5,631 bases of DNA. It comes from Bacteriovoracaceae bacterium (GTDB lineage: Bacteria; Bdellovibrionota; UBA1018). Shown here in pieces: positions 1-5,631 of this stretch. Each line of letters opens with the position of its first letter. The first letter of the stretch is position 1. Location: positions 1 through 5,631 of the forward strand of contig CANJNU010000074.1 of assembly GCA_947475645.1 (NCBI GenBank), read 5' to 3'. Below the pieces are notes generated by a model. That model had not been told where the DNA came from, ran no database searches, and worked only from the letters and a program-made list of their open reading frames with translations. The translations under genes and the position numbers were made by a program.

Positions 1-252
1 CATGATGACTCGCATTTTGATGAAAGTCATCTCGATGATTGGATGAAGCATGTGATCTCTCGTGGGCGAGCACTACATTATTCTGTGATCCCGATTGAGA
101 GGCATGTTGAGCTGGGGCTTGTGCATCATCATTGCTGGATTGCCGAAGATATTTGCGAACTGCTACAATATCTTGGGTTCGAAGTGCTCGAGTTCAATAA
201 TCTTTGTCCGGATCGCCTTGATTCATTTGTAGTTGTCGCAAAGAAGCTCTAA
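1..252 (+). CDS. C-terminal part of a probable SAM-dependent methyltransferase (5' end outside the window)
   Basis: The frame is open from base 1 to the TAA at 250-252 and gives 83 residues, so the true start lies to the left; the ATG at 43 is internal. The visible part has an acidic, His-containing stretch followed by DDW, then ERHVELGLVHHHCW, then a helix and strand pattern ending ICELLQYLGFEVLEF, and finally RLDSFVVVAKK. This order (a His-rich segment ending in Trp, an amphipathic helix, a GFEV strand and a closing hydrophobic strand with VVA.K) is typical of the C-terminal end of class I methyltransferases found beside or fused to glycosyltransferases in cell-surface sugar clusters. The SAM-binding glycine motif is not in view, so the assignment rests on the tail alone. 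The gene converges on the glycosyltransferase at 249-1025 and overlaps it by 4 bases. Substrate is unknown. Confidence 0.6.
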   Translation, partial: HDDSHFDESHLDDWMKHVISRGRALHYSVIPIERHVELGLVHHHCWIAEDICELLQYLGFEVLEFNNLCPDRLDSFVVVAKKL

Positions 253-1025
253 ATCCATAAGAATTTAGCCTTCCTTTTTCGCCAAGCCTTTTTTAACTTT
301 GCACCCACCGTGTGTTCTTGTTGACGTGGATCGAAGCCCCATTTTTCCATAAAGAGTCGTAGACCCTCTTGTTCATAGTTGTTGGGAAGAGCGTTTGCCC
401 CTCGTGTGCCCTTCGAGTGATGCCAAATGTAACAGTTGCCCACCATCAGATAGCGCATGTTCATTAGATCCATACGGTACTTAAGATCGGTGTCTTCGTA
501 GGTTACAAAAAAGCGTTCGTCGAAAAATCCAAGCTTTTGCAAAGACGACATTTTGAAGAACATAAGAATGGAAACAAAATTCTCTCGAGATCGATTACGA
601 TTTTTCGTCGTAACAATTTCTGATCGCTGAATCACAATGGCTTCATTGAAAGCGATCTCGTCGTAAAAGGGCCCAACCAGATCCGCCCCTGTTCGTATGA
701 TGGCTGCGAGCAATGCTTCGTCCCAATCGGGCATTAGCCAGGTGTCGTTGTTCAAAACGGCCACATACTCGGTTTTGCACTCGCGTAGGCCTTGATTACA
801 AGCTCGGCCGAAGCCCACGTTCTCACGATTTCGTTGTACTTTAAACGCGATTCCCTTGGAATGAAAGCGTTCAGCCCATCGAGCTAGGGCTTGGGGTGTA
901 TCGTCGCTTGAGGCATTATCGATGATGAAAACTGAAGACACTTTTCGGCTGTGACGAAAAAGTGAGTCGAGACAACGCTCGGTGAGTTGAACTTGATTAA
1001 AGACAGGAATAACGACGCTGATCAT
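249..1025 (-). CDS. Family 2 (GT-A fold) glycosyltransferase
   Basis: The 258-residue protein begins MISVVIPVFNQ, the usual first strand of GT2 enzymes. Nucleotide-sugar binding features follow: DNASSDDT at residues 36-43, NVGFGRACNQG at 69-79, and LNNDT at 91-95, which is the metal-binding DxD-like position. GFFDERFFVTYEDTDL at 166-181 holds the acidic pair expected for acceptor and catalytic function, and WHHSKGTRG at 201-209 is the late His/Gly motif. This pattern matches the rhamnosyltransferase-like (WbbL-type) branch, so a role in transferring a sugar onto a lipid-linked or surface glycan at the inner membrane face is likely; donor and acceptor cannot be read from sequence. The tail (residues 243-255) is rich in Lys and Arg with Trp, which may help membrane association. 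It starts 1 base after the arsC-like stop, behind GAAGGG at 5-base spacing, and is the last gene of its run. Confidence 0.9.
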   Translation of the reverse strand: MISVVIPVFNQVQLTERCLDSLFRHSRKVSSVFIIDNASSDDTPQALARWAERFHSKGIAFKVQRNRENVGFGRACNQGLRECKTEYVAVLNNDTWLMPDWDEALLAAIIRTGADLVGPFYDEIAFNEAIVIQRSEIVTTKNRNRSRENFVSILMFFKMSSLQKLGFFDERFFVTYEDTDLKYRMDLMNMRYLMVGNCYIWHHSKGTRGANALPNNYEQEGLRLFMEKWGFDPRQQEHTVGAKLKKAWRKRKAKFLWI

Positions 1026-1026
1026 T

Positions 1027-1383
1027 CTAGCCCTTCAGCGTCTTCCACTCGAGTTCTTTAAATCCTACAAACCCCTGATCTGCTGAGATGATAAACGGGC
1101 GCTTAATGAGCTTTCCGTTGGCAGCCAATAGCTTCAGTGCCTCGTTTTCAGTCATTTCGGCGAGCTTGTCGCCGAGTTTCATCTCGCGATACACTTGGCC
1201 CGAAGTGTTGAACAGTTTCTTTAAGTCGCCATCCACAAAGGCCAGCATTTTTTTGAGTTCAGTAAGTGTGGGGGGGTGTTCGACGATCGCAACTTTTTCA
1301 TACTTCACTTTGTGATCGTTCAAAAATTTGAGGGCTTTCTTGCAAGTACTACAGCCAGCGTATTCGTAAACTTTAAGTGCCAT
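1027..1383 (-). CDS. ArsC/Spx-family thioredoxin-fold protein (arsenate reductase-like)
   Basis: This 118-residue protein has the ArsC/Spx/YffB fold signature: strand KVYEYAGCSTCKKALKFL with Cys11 and Cys14 in a CxxC, then HPPTLTELKKML at 36-47, LFNTSGQVYRE near 58-67, and LIKRPFI at 92-98, where family members carry the conserved Arg-Pro. Length is normal for the family (about 115-120). The frame is also open to a GTG at 1413, but the ATG at 1383 puts the first strand right at the N-terminus, as in relatives, and has GGTG a few bases upstream, so I prefer it. The paired cysteines are as in Spx rather than the single catalytic Cys of glutaredoxin-coupled ArsC. Arsenate reduction is therefore unproven; a thiol oxidoreductase or redox sensor is equally possible. 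No other arsenic genes are nearby. It lies 63 bases after the EI24-like gene and is probably coupled to the glycosyltransferase. Confidence 0.85.
   Translation of the reverse strand: MALKVYEYAGCSTCKKALKFLNDHKVKYEKVAIVEHPPTLTELKKMLAFVDGDLKKLFNTSGQVYREMKLGDKLAEMTENEALKLLAANGKLIKRPFIISADQGFVGFKELEWKTLKG
1031..1036 (-). promoter_or_regulatory. Ribosome binding site of the glycosyltransferase gene
   Basis: On the minus strand GAAGGG lies 5 bases before the ATG at 1025. It sits in the last codons of the arsC-like gene, whose stop is 1 base from this ATG. The arrangement supports the chosen start and suggests that translation of the two genes is coupled. Confidence 0.7.
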
Positions 1384-1446
1384 GAACACCAGATATGTCG
1401 AATGCGAGTTCACTTCCAGCTTAAAATTAGGATGAACCGACGCCGT

Positions 1447-2196
1447 TTAATTCAACTCTGGATCATGCCTGGTTTGCGCATAAAGAAGAGTTCCACTGAT
1501 GACTGCGAGGGGTACCATGCCAATGGAGAGCAAAGGGATTGCAAAAAGAATGGAACAGACGAGTCCAAGGCCAAAGCTTGAGAAGGGATATCGGACGAGG
1601 AACCCCAAGCCGGAAACGAGGCCTTGTCCTCGGCGTGTCTGCGGGTAGCTAATAAACTGAAAAGCCAAGAGGAGAACGGCCAGTCCTCCTGCGATGAGAT
1701 TCACGATCGGAATCCAAGAAACAAAAAGGGCGAGTACACCCACGACGCACGAAAAAAGAGATTTCATCAGATCAATGCGCATGAGGCGAAGCCGCCAAAA
1801 AAAGCCGAAACTTGAGACAGGAGTAAGCGGTACCGAGGCATATCTCTCGGCTCGCTCCGCGAGCAGATCATTCAGTGGAACAGCAAGGGTTCCTGCAATG
1901 AATGAGAAGGTCATCACACTCATCATTACAAGAAGAATCCAGGTGATGGTTCGGACCAGCCACTCCCAGGATCCTCCAATAGACAGGCCATGTCCTTGAA
2001 GAAACGAGAGCAGGGTCGCCTCGGCGCTGCCCTGAAGGCGGGTCAGTATCCACGTGTAAGCAAAAAATGTGACCGTGGCTGGAAGAATGCTGAGAGCCAG
2101 AAGGAAGGGATGGCGAAGCACAAGTTTTAGCGCGGTGAAGGGAAGCGTAAAACCAAATGCGAAGGATTTGGCCATTCGAATAAAGAGGTGACTCAT
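1447..2196 (-). CDS. EI24/CysZ-like multi-pass inner membrane protein
   Basis: The 249-residue protein has hydrophobic segments at about 29-52, 82-105, 143-165, 166-184 and 205-242 (possibly two), with basic loops between. Family-like features are FGFTLPFTALKLVLRHP near the N-terminus, AVPLNDLLAERAERY at 105-119 (the conserved Pro-acidic-Leu helix after the second membrane segment), and YPQTRRGQG followed by FLVRYPFSSFGLG at 184-211. This order matches the EI24 domain (PF07264), which includes the sulfate permease-like CysZ of Gammaproteobacteria. No cysteine or sulfate genes are nearby, so sulfate transport should not be assumed. The first ATG is preferred: the next Met (residue 8, at 2175) has CACCTC upstream, the opposite of a ribosome binding site. 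It lies 19 bases after the small secreted protein gene, consistent with co-transcription. Confidence 0.8.
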   Translation of the reverse strand: MSHLFIRMAKSFAFGFTLPFTALKLVLRHPFLLALSILPATVTFFAYTWILTRLQGSAEATLLSFLQGHGLSIGGSWEWLVRTITWILLVMMSVMTFSFIAGTLAVPLNDLLAERAERYASVPLTPVSSFGFFWRLRLMRIDLMKSLFSCVVGVLALFVSWIPIVNLIAGGLAVLLLAFQFISYPQTRRGQGLVSGLGFLVRYPFSSFGLGLVCSILFAIPLLSIGMVPLAVISGTLLYAQTRHDPELN

Positions 2197-2215
2197 TCGA
2201 ACAGTTTAGCTCAGA

Positions 2216-2686
2216 TTATCGATGATAGCAGTCGTTCTGGATATCGAACCGCATTACGGCCATTGAAATTCGCTCAGTCACGTAGATTTGAGCGCGTTCC
2301 TTCGTCTTTTCGAGCGCCTCTGGAGACGGGGTAATGGCCATCAAAATCAGGCTAGCGGAAGTAAGAACGATGAATTCGCCCTCGGTCTGGGCGGTTATAG
2401 GGTGCATCTTGAGCGCGCTTCGGGCGAGATCCGGAAGAGTGCTCAGTTCGACTTTTGGACCGAATGCTAGAACGGATCGCTCGTAGGTTTCTTTGAAAAT
2501 GGTCTCGGCCCATGGAGCATTCACTTTGAGAATCAATCGGTTACTGCCCCAGAGGGTTCCTTCTTCTTGAATCATGAGTCGGAAAGTCTGATTTTCGCAA
2601 ACGGTCGTGTCGCCAAAAATGGTGCCCGCGGATGCAGAAGTAATCCAACCCGAACTCAAAATGAGGAAAAGTAAAAAGGCTTTCAT
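2216..2686 (-). CDS. Small exported protein of unknown function
   Basis: I do not recognise a family in these 156 residues. The N-terminus is a clear Sec signal peptide: MKAF, a hydrophobic core to about residue 14, then ITSASA followed by Gly, with likely signal peptidase I cleavage after Ala20. No lipobox Cys is present at the cleavage site, so it is probably periplasmic or secreted, not a lipoprotein. The mature part of about 136 residues has only two cysteines, Cys30 near its start and Cys153 four residues from its end, which could form one disulfide joining the termini. It looks like a compact mix of strands and helices, with an amphipathic helix at about 122-134. The start has no clear Shine-Dalgarno; a hairpin occupies that place. 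It lies 57 bases after acs and 19 bases before the EI24-like gene. That it is real is supported by the signal peptide and tight spacing. Confidence 0.75.
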   Translation of the reverse strand: MKAFLLFLILSSGWITSASAGTIFGDTTVCENQTFRLMIQEEGTLWGSNRLILKVNAPWAETIFKETYERSVLAFGPKVELSTLPDLARSALKMHPITAQTEGEFIVLTSASLILMAITPSPEALEKTKERAQIYVTERISMAVMRFDIQNDCYHR

Positions 2687-2691
2687 AACGA

Positions 2692-2713
2692 GGGCTGTAT
2701 CGAAATATAGCCC
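2692..2713 (-). other. Hairpin just upstream of the small exported protein gene
   Basis: The arms GGGCTGTAT and ATATAGCCC (plus-strand reading) flank a 4-base centre, forming a 9-bp stem. In the minus-strand RNA the stem has one A-C mismatch and a UUCG loop closed by U-A; in a plus-strand RNA it would pair throughout with one G-U. It lies 31-52 bases past the acs stop and ends 5 bases before the ATG at 2686, covering the place of a ribosome binding site. No run of U follows, so it is not a standard intrinsic terminator. It also contains TATATT (minus strand, 2709-2704), which could be a -10 element, but no good -35 is correctly spaced. Possible roles are protecting the acs mRNA 3' end or controlling translation of the next gene. 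Confidence 0.5.
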
Positions 2714-2743
2714 ATTGCGTCAAGGTGAATATTGCAAGGCCCC

Positions 2744-4789
2744 TTACTCTTCTTCATCTTTCTGAAGAGTGGCGAGAACGGTGAGGTCCTCCAGGGTCGT
2801 TACGTCTCCGCTGATTTGTCCTCCGGCGGCGAGCTCGCGCAAGAGGCGACGTAGAATTTTCCCCGAACGGGTTTTCGGAAGTGCATCTGCGAAGCGAAGG
2901 TCATCAGGCCGAGCGAGAGCACCAATCTCGTGGGTGACGTGTTGTTGGAGCTCTTTTTTGAGTGCCGCAAGAGCCCCTGGGTTTCCAGAGACTTCATTCG
3001 CGGCCACGGCCTTGAGGGTTATAAAGGCCACGATCGCTTGACCTTTGATCTCGTCGGGACGACCTACTACAGCCGCCTCAGCCACTTTGGGATGAGCCAC
3101 GAGCGCACTTTCAATCTCCATCGTTCCCAAACGATGGCCGCTTACATTTAAGACGTCATCGACGCGACCGAGGCACCAAATGTAGCCGTCATTGTCCTTT
3201 CGGGCACCATCGCCAGTGAAATAAACTCCATTCTCAAAATCCGAGAAGTAGGCCTTCTTAAATCGTTCCGGATCGCCATGAATGGTGCGGGCCATTGAGG
3301 GCCAGGGCTTACGAATTACCAGATAACCACCTGAGCCTGCAGGAACAGGATTTCCTTGTTTATCGACCACATCGACATCATAGCCCGGTAGCGGACGAGT
3401 GGCCGAGCCAGGCTTCGTGGCAAGTGCGCCGGGAATCGGCGAGATCACAATCGCTCCGGTCTCAGTTTGCCAGTAAGTATCGACGATGGGGCAGCGTCCG
3501 CTGCCTACGTTTTCTCGATACCACATCCAGGCTTCTGGATTAATCGGCTCACCCACCGTTCCTAAGAGCCGCAGTGAAGACATATCGCGAGAACGCGGAA
3601 GTTCTATCCCTAGGCGCATAAAGGATCGAATCGCGGTGGGTGCGGTATAAAGAACACTAATACGATGACGTTCGATCATGGCCCAAATACGATCGGGAGT
3701 GGGGTGATTCGGGGCCCCCTCATATATAAACAGCGACGCTCCGGCGGCCAGAGGCCCATAAACCAAATAAGAATGTCCGGTGATCCAGCCAATATCCGCT
3801 GTGCACCAATAAAGGTCTTCATCCTTCAGGTCAAAAACCTGCTGTGTGGTTCGAAGTACTCCCGTAAGGTAGCCTCCCGTCGAGTGAACAATGCCTTTAG
3901 GTTTTCCGGTGGTTCCGCTCGTGTAGAGAATGAAAAGAGGATGCTCAGAGTCGAGTGGCTCAGGGCCACCCATCGCCCTTCGATCGGAGGGGGTAACAGT
4001 ATGAAGAAGAGCGTGCCAGTCATGAAGCAGGGCATGCGCAACCCTTCCTGGAGTAGGTTCCGGCGAGTCCTGTACTGTCGCGCCTCTCAGCTGTCCCGCT
4101 AGTTTCCGTTGAATTGAAATCACATGTTCAACTGTCGGACAAGCGGCCACAGCCTTGTCTGTCTGTGTCCGTAGGTCTATCCACGAGCCCTTTCGGTAGC
4201 CACCGTCACCTGTCAAAACGACTCGAGCTTGCGCATCGTTGATACGATCCTTCAGTGCTTCTGCATTAAAACCGCCAAAAATCACTGTATGAGTAAACCC
4301 TCCGCGAGCGCATGCAAGCATGGCAACTGTGGCTTCTAAGATCATGGGCATGTAGATCGCCACGCGATCACCCGGCTTCAATCCCAACTTTCTCAGTGCC
4401 GTAGTAAGCAGTTCTACCTGAAAATGAAGTTCAGAATAAGTCCAGGTAATGACTTCGCCGGGTTCGCCTTCCCATACGAGCGCCGCTTTGCGAGCGCGAG
4501 TGGTCAGGTGCCTATCCAGGCAGTTGAAGGAGGCGTTGATCTTTCCACCAATAAACCACTCTGACTGGGGGGGGTTCCAGTTCAAAATCTTGTCCCAGGG
4601 TTTGAACCAAGTCAGCTCTTCCGCAGCATTGGCCCAATAGGCCTCGGGGTCTGCGGTCGCTGCTTGGATCAGTTGCCCATACCCGGTTGCCTTGATAGTG
4701 GCCTTCGATACAAAATCTTCCGAGGGAGAGAAGCTGCGAGTCTCTCTCAGGGTAACACTCAAATTTTCTGAGGAAGGGATAGGGCTCAT
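2744..4789 (-). CDS. acs: Acetyl-CoA synthetase (AMP-forming)
   Basis: The 681-residue enzyme activates acetate with ATP to acetyl-AMP and then forms acetyl-CoA in the cytoplasm, feeding the TCA cycle, glyoxylate shunt or lipid synthesis. The N-terminal acetyl-CoA synthetase region (about 37-95) ends [14 protein letters not shown]. The ATP-binding loop [11 protein letters not shown] is at 289-299, [20 protein letters not shown] at 328-347, and VDTYWQTET at 436-444, keeping the Trp (440) that limits the pocket to acetate. [11 protein letters not shown] is at 526-536, the hinge [16 protein letters not shown] at 541-556, and PKTRSGKI at 638-645, where Lys644 is the catalytic lysine silenced by acetylation in other species. 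The enzyme is slightly longer than the E. coli form (652). An in-frame TAG four codons before the ATG excludes an earlier start; AGGGA abuts the ATG, too close for a normal ribosome site. It follows a likely terminator, so it probably has its own promoter, which I could not identify. Confidence 0.97.
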   Translation of the reverse strand: MSPIPSSENLSVTLRETRSFSPSEDFVSKATIKATGYGQLIQAATADPEAYWANAAEELTWFKPWDKILNWNPPQSEWFIGGKINASFNCLDRHLTTRARKAALVWEGEPGEVITWTYSELHFQVELLTTALRKLGLKPGDRVAIYMPMILEATVAMLACARGGFTHTVIFGGFNAEALKDRINDAQARVVLTGDGGYRKGSWIDLRTQTDKAVAACPTVEHVISIQRKLAGQLRGATVQDSPEPTPGRVAHALLHDWHALLHTVTPSDRRAMGGPEPLDSEHPLFILYTSGTTGKPKGIVHSTGGYLTGVLRTTQQVFDLKDEDLYWCTADIGWITGHSYLVYGPLAAGASLFIYEGAPNHPTPDRIWAMIERHRISVLYTAPTAIRSFMRLGIELPRSRDMSSLRLLGTVGEPINPEAWMWYRENVGSGRCPIVDTYWQTETGAIVISPIPGALATKPGSATRPLPGYDVDVVDKQGNPVPAGSGGYLVIRKPWPSMARTIHGDPERFKKAYFSDFENGVYFTGDGARKDNDGYIWCLGRVDDVLNVSGHRLGTMEIESALVAHPKVAEAAVVGRPDEIKGQAIVAFITLKAVAANEVSGNPGALAALKKELQQHVTHEIGALARPDDLRFADALPKTRSGKILRRLLRELAAGGQISGDVTTLEDLTVLATLQKDEEE

Positions 4790-4838
4790 TCCCTGAAGCT
4801 ACTGCGGCCTTGAGCTTTTTGGAATAGAGGAGTGAAGT
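4790..4838 (-). other. Short leader before acs, no clear promoter or ribosome site
   Basis: Only 49 bases separate the T run of the probable terminator from the acs ATG. I find no pair of -35 and -10 elements at normal spacing and no Shine-Dalgarno at normal distance; AGGGA touches the ATG. Either acs uses an alternative sigma factor or activator-dependent promoter, its promoter lies within or upstream of the terminator, or it is reached by read-through. Confidence 0.35.
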
Positions 4839-4869
4839 AAAAAAATCGCGACGCCCAGAAGGCGATGCG
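4839..4869 (-). terminator. Probable intrinsic terminator after the pseudouridine synthase gene
   Basis: On the minus strand the sequence runs CGC-AT-CGCC, loop TTCTG, GGCG-TC-GCG, then A and seven T (4845-4839). The stem is 4 bp, a 2x2 internal mismatch, then 3 bp, all GC pairs, followed directly by the T run. It starts 25 bases past the pseudouridine synthase stop and 49 bases ahead of acs, so it should separate the two genes. The internal mismatch means termination may be partial. Confidence 0.6.
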
Positions 4870-4893
4870 GCACTGATTGAATTCAACTGGAAG

Positions 4894-5631
4894 TTATAAT
4901 TTTCCCTGAAAAACAGGAGGTAGCTCGATGGGCGCACCCGGAAACGCAGCATGCGCCTCGGCCCAAGCGAGTTCGCGGTAGGTGCCGGGTTGAAGGTCTC
5001 CCAGTGCAAGGCCACCATAGGCTACACGCTTAAGGCGAGTTACCTCGTGGCCTACTGCCAGAAATATACGCCGAATCTCTCGGTTTTTTCCTTCGGCGAG
5101 GTGCACCACCAAGTGCGATTCCTTTCCGCTCGATTTTCTCAGTGTGACTGTTTCAGGATTCAGTTCTACTCCCCGATCCACAATGCCGCTCCGTAACTGA
5201 ATCAGAGTGTTCTCGGTTACTTCCCCTCGGACGGTTACAACATAGACGCGCTGTACTTGGTTGGAAGGGTCGGTTAGCCATGCTGCGAGTCGGGTGTCGT
5301 TGGTGAAAAGTAAGAGCCCAGTCGTTGCAAAATCGAGTCGACCTACTGCAATCAAATGCAGCGCATCTTCGGTGTATTCTTTAATAAGTGAGAAGACAGT
5401 GGGACGCCCCTTTTCGTCGGAGTGTGTGGTAATCACGCCTCGGGGCTTATTGAGAAGAAAAATTCTTCGTTTGGGCGTTTCGCGCGACTCACTGGCTACC
5501 TGAATTCTTACGCGTTCAGGCCAGACCAGTGCGAGTGGGTTGGTTCGAATTGCACCATTCACCGAAACTTTTCCGGCCAAAATCCAAGCGCGTGCTTGAG
5601 TGCGGGAAGCGATGCCCAATTTTGAAAGCGC
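4894..5631 (-). CDS. RsuA/RluB-family rRNA pseudouridine synthase (N-terminus cut by window edge)
   Basis: The frame runs without a stop to the right edge, giving 245 visible residues. The codon at 5619 is TTG and encodes an internal Leu, not a start: the preceding residues ALSK continue an S4 RNA-binding domain (ALSKLGIASRTQARAWILAG, then KVSVNG), so only about the first few residues are missing. The catalytic domain begins RRIFLLNKPRGVITT. AVGRLDFATTGLLLFTND (visible residues 95-112) contains the GRLD motif whose Asp (100) is the nucleophile in this family. EGKNREIRRIF at 180-190 and LKRVAYGGLALGDLQPGTYREL near the end are standard family motifs. It would isomerise a uridine in 16S or 23S rRNA; which one (RsuA, RluB, RluE or RluF type) cannot be settled here. 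A probable terminator follows, so it is likely transcribed separately from acs. Confidence 0.93.
   Translation of the reverse strand, partial: ALSKLGIASRTQARAWILAGKVSVNGAIRTNPLALVWPERVRIQVASESRETPKRRIFLLNKPRGVITTHSDEKGRPTVFSLIKEYTEDALHLIAVGRLDFATTGLLLFTNDTRLAAWLTDPSNQVQRVYVVTVRGEVTENTLIQLRSGIVDRGVELNPETVTLRKSSGKESHLVVHLAEGKNREIRRIFLAVGHEVTRLKRVAYGGLALGDLQPGTYRELAWAEAHAAFPGAPIELPPVFQGKL

Noticed and set aside
1027..1383. An arsenic resistance locus
   Set aside because: Only the ArsC-fold protein is present; there is no ArsR regulator or arsenite pump in the window, and its CxxC fits Spx-like proteins better.
1384..1413. GTG start at 1413 for the arsC-like gene
   Set aside because: It would add ten residues before the first strand of the fold, unlike relatives, and has no better ribosome site than the ATG at 1383.
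2695..2723. Possible promoter with TTGACG (minus strand, 2723-2718) before the small exported protein gene
   Set aside because: At 16-18 bases of spacing the -10 position reads GATACA or similar, a poor match, so I did not list it.
3665..4102. Open frame of 145 codons on the plus strand inside acs
   Set aside because: It is antisense to conserved acs codons and has no family features; a chance frame.
4877..4886. Palindrome TTGAATTCAA between the pseudouridine synthase stop and the terminator
   Set aside because: A perfect 10-bp palindrome, but the symmetry stops there, it matches no operator I know, and such a short one is expected by chance.
4512..5018. Open frame of 168 codons on the minus strand across the pseudouridine synthase/acs boundary
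   Set aside because: It overlaps the strongly supported acs and pseudouridine synthase genes in another frame, and its translation has no recognisable motif.
5617..5619. Apparent start of the pseudouridine synthase at 5619
   Set aside because: The codon is TTG and the frame stays open upstream with ALSK, which continues the S4 domain; it is an internal Leu and the gene is cut by the window edge.

Overview
This looks like a chromosomal segment of a Gram-negative bacterium of moderate GC content. Bacteria are indicated by tight same-strand gene spacing, a Shine-Dalgarno site and a Sec signal peptide. The Spx/ArsC-like and pseudouridine synthase sequences feel closest to deltaproteobacterial or Bdellovibrio-like lineages. 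That placement rests on memory of family sequences, not on a search, and is weak.

Layout, left to right. Positions 1-252 (+) hold the 3' end of a gene resembling the C-terminal part of a SAM-dependent methyltransferase often found near surface-sugar glycosyltransferases. The rest of the window is one minus-strand series, given here in transcription order: an RsuA/RluB-type pseudouridine synthase cut by the right window edge (5631 to 4894); a likely intrinsic terminator (4869-4839); acetyl-CoA synthetase acs (4789-2744); a small secreted protein of unknown function (2686-2216); an EI24/CysZ-like multi-pass membrane protein (2196-1447); an ArsC/Spx-like thioredoxin-fold protein with a CxxC motif (1383-1027); and a family 2 glycosyltransferase (1025-249). 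The last of these converges on the methyltransferase gene, and the two stop codons interlock.

The genes do not form one recognisable pathway. Acs activates acetate to acetyl-CoA. The arsC-like gene and the glycosyltransferase gene are 1 base apart, with the ribosome binding site of the second inside the end of the first, so they are probably translationally coupled. The glycosyltransferase and the methyltransferase fragment suggest that a cell-surface polysaccharide locus lies to the left. No mobile element, CRISPR array, tRNA, rRNA or defence system is visible. I see no convincing novel system. The points most worth a second look are the hairpin directly in front of the small secreted protein, the C7 and C8 coding tracts, and an altered CoA-region motif in Acs.
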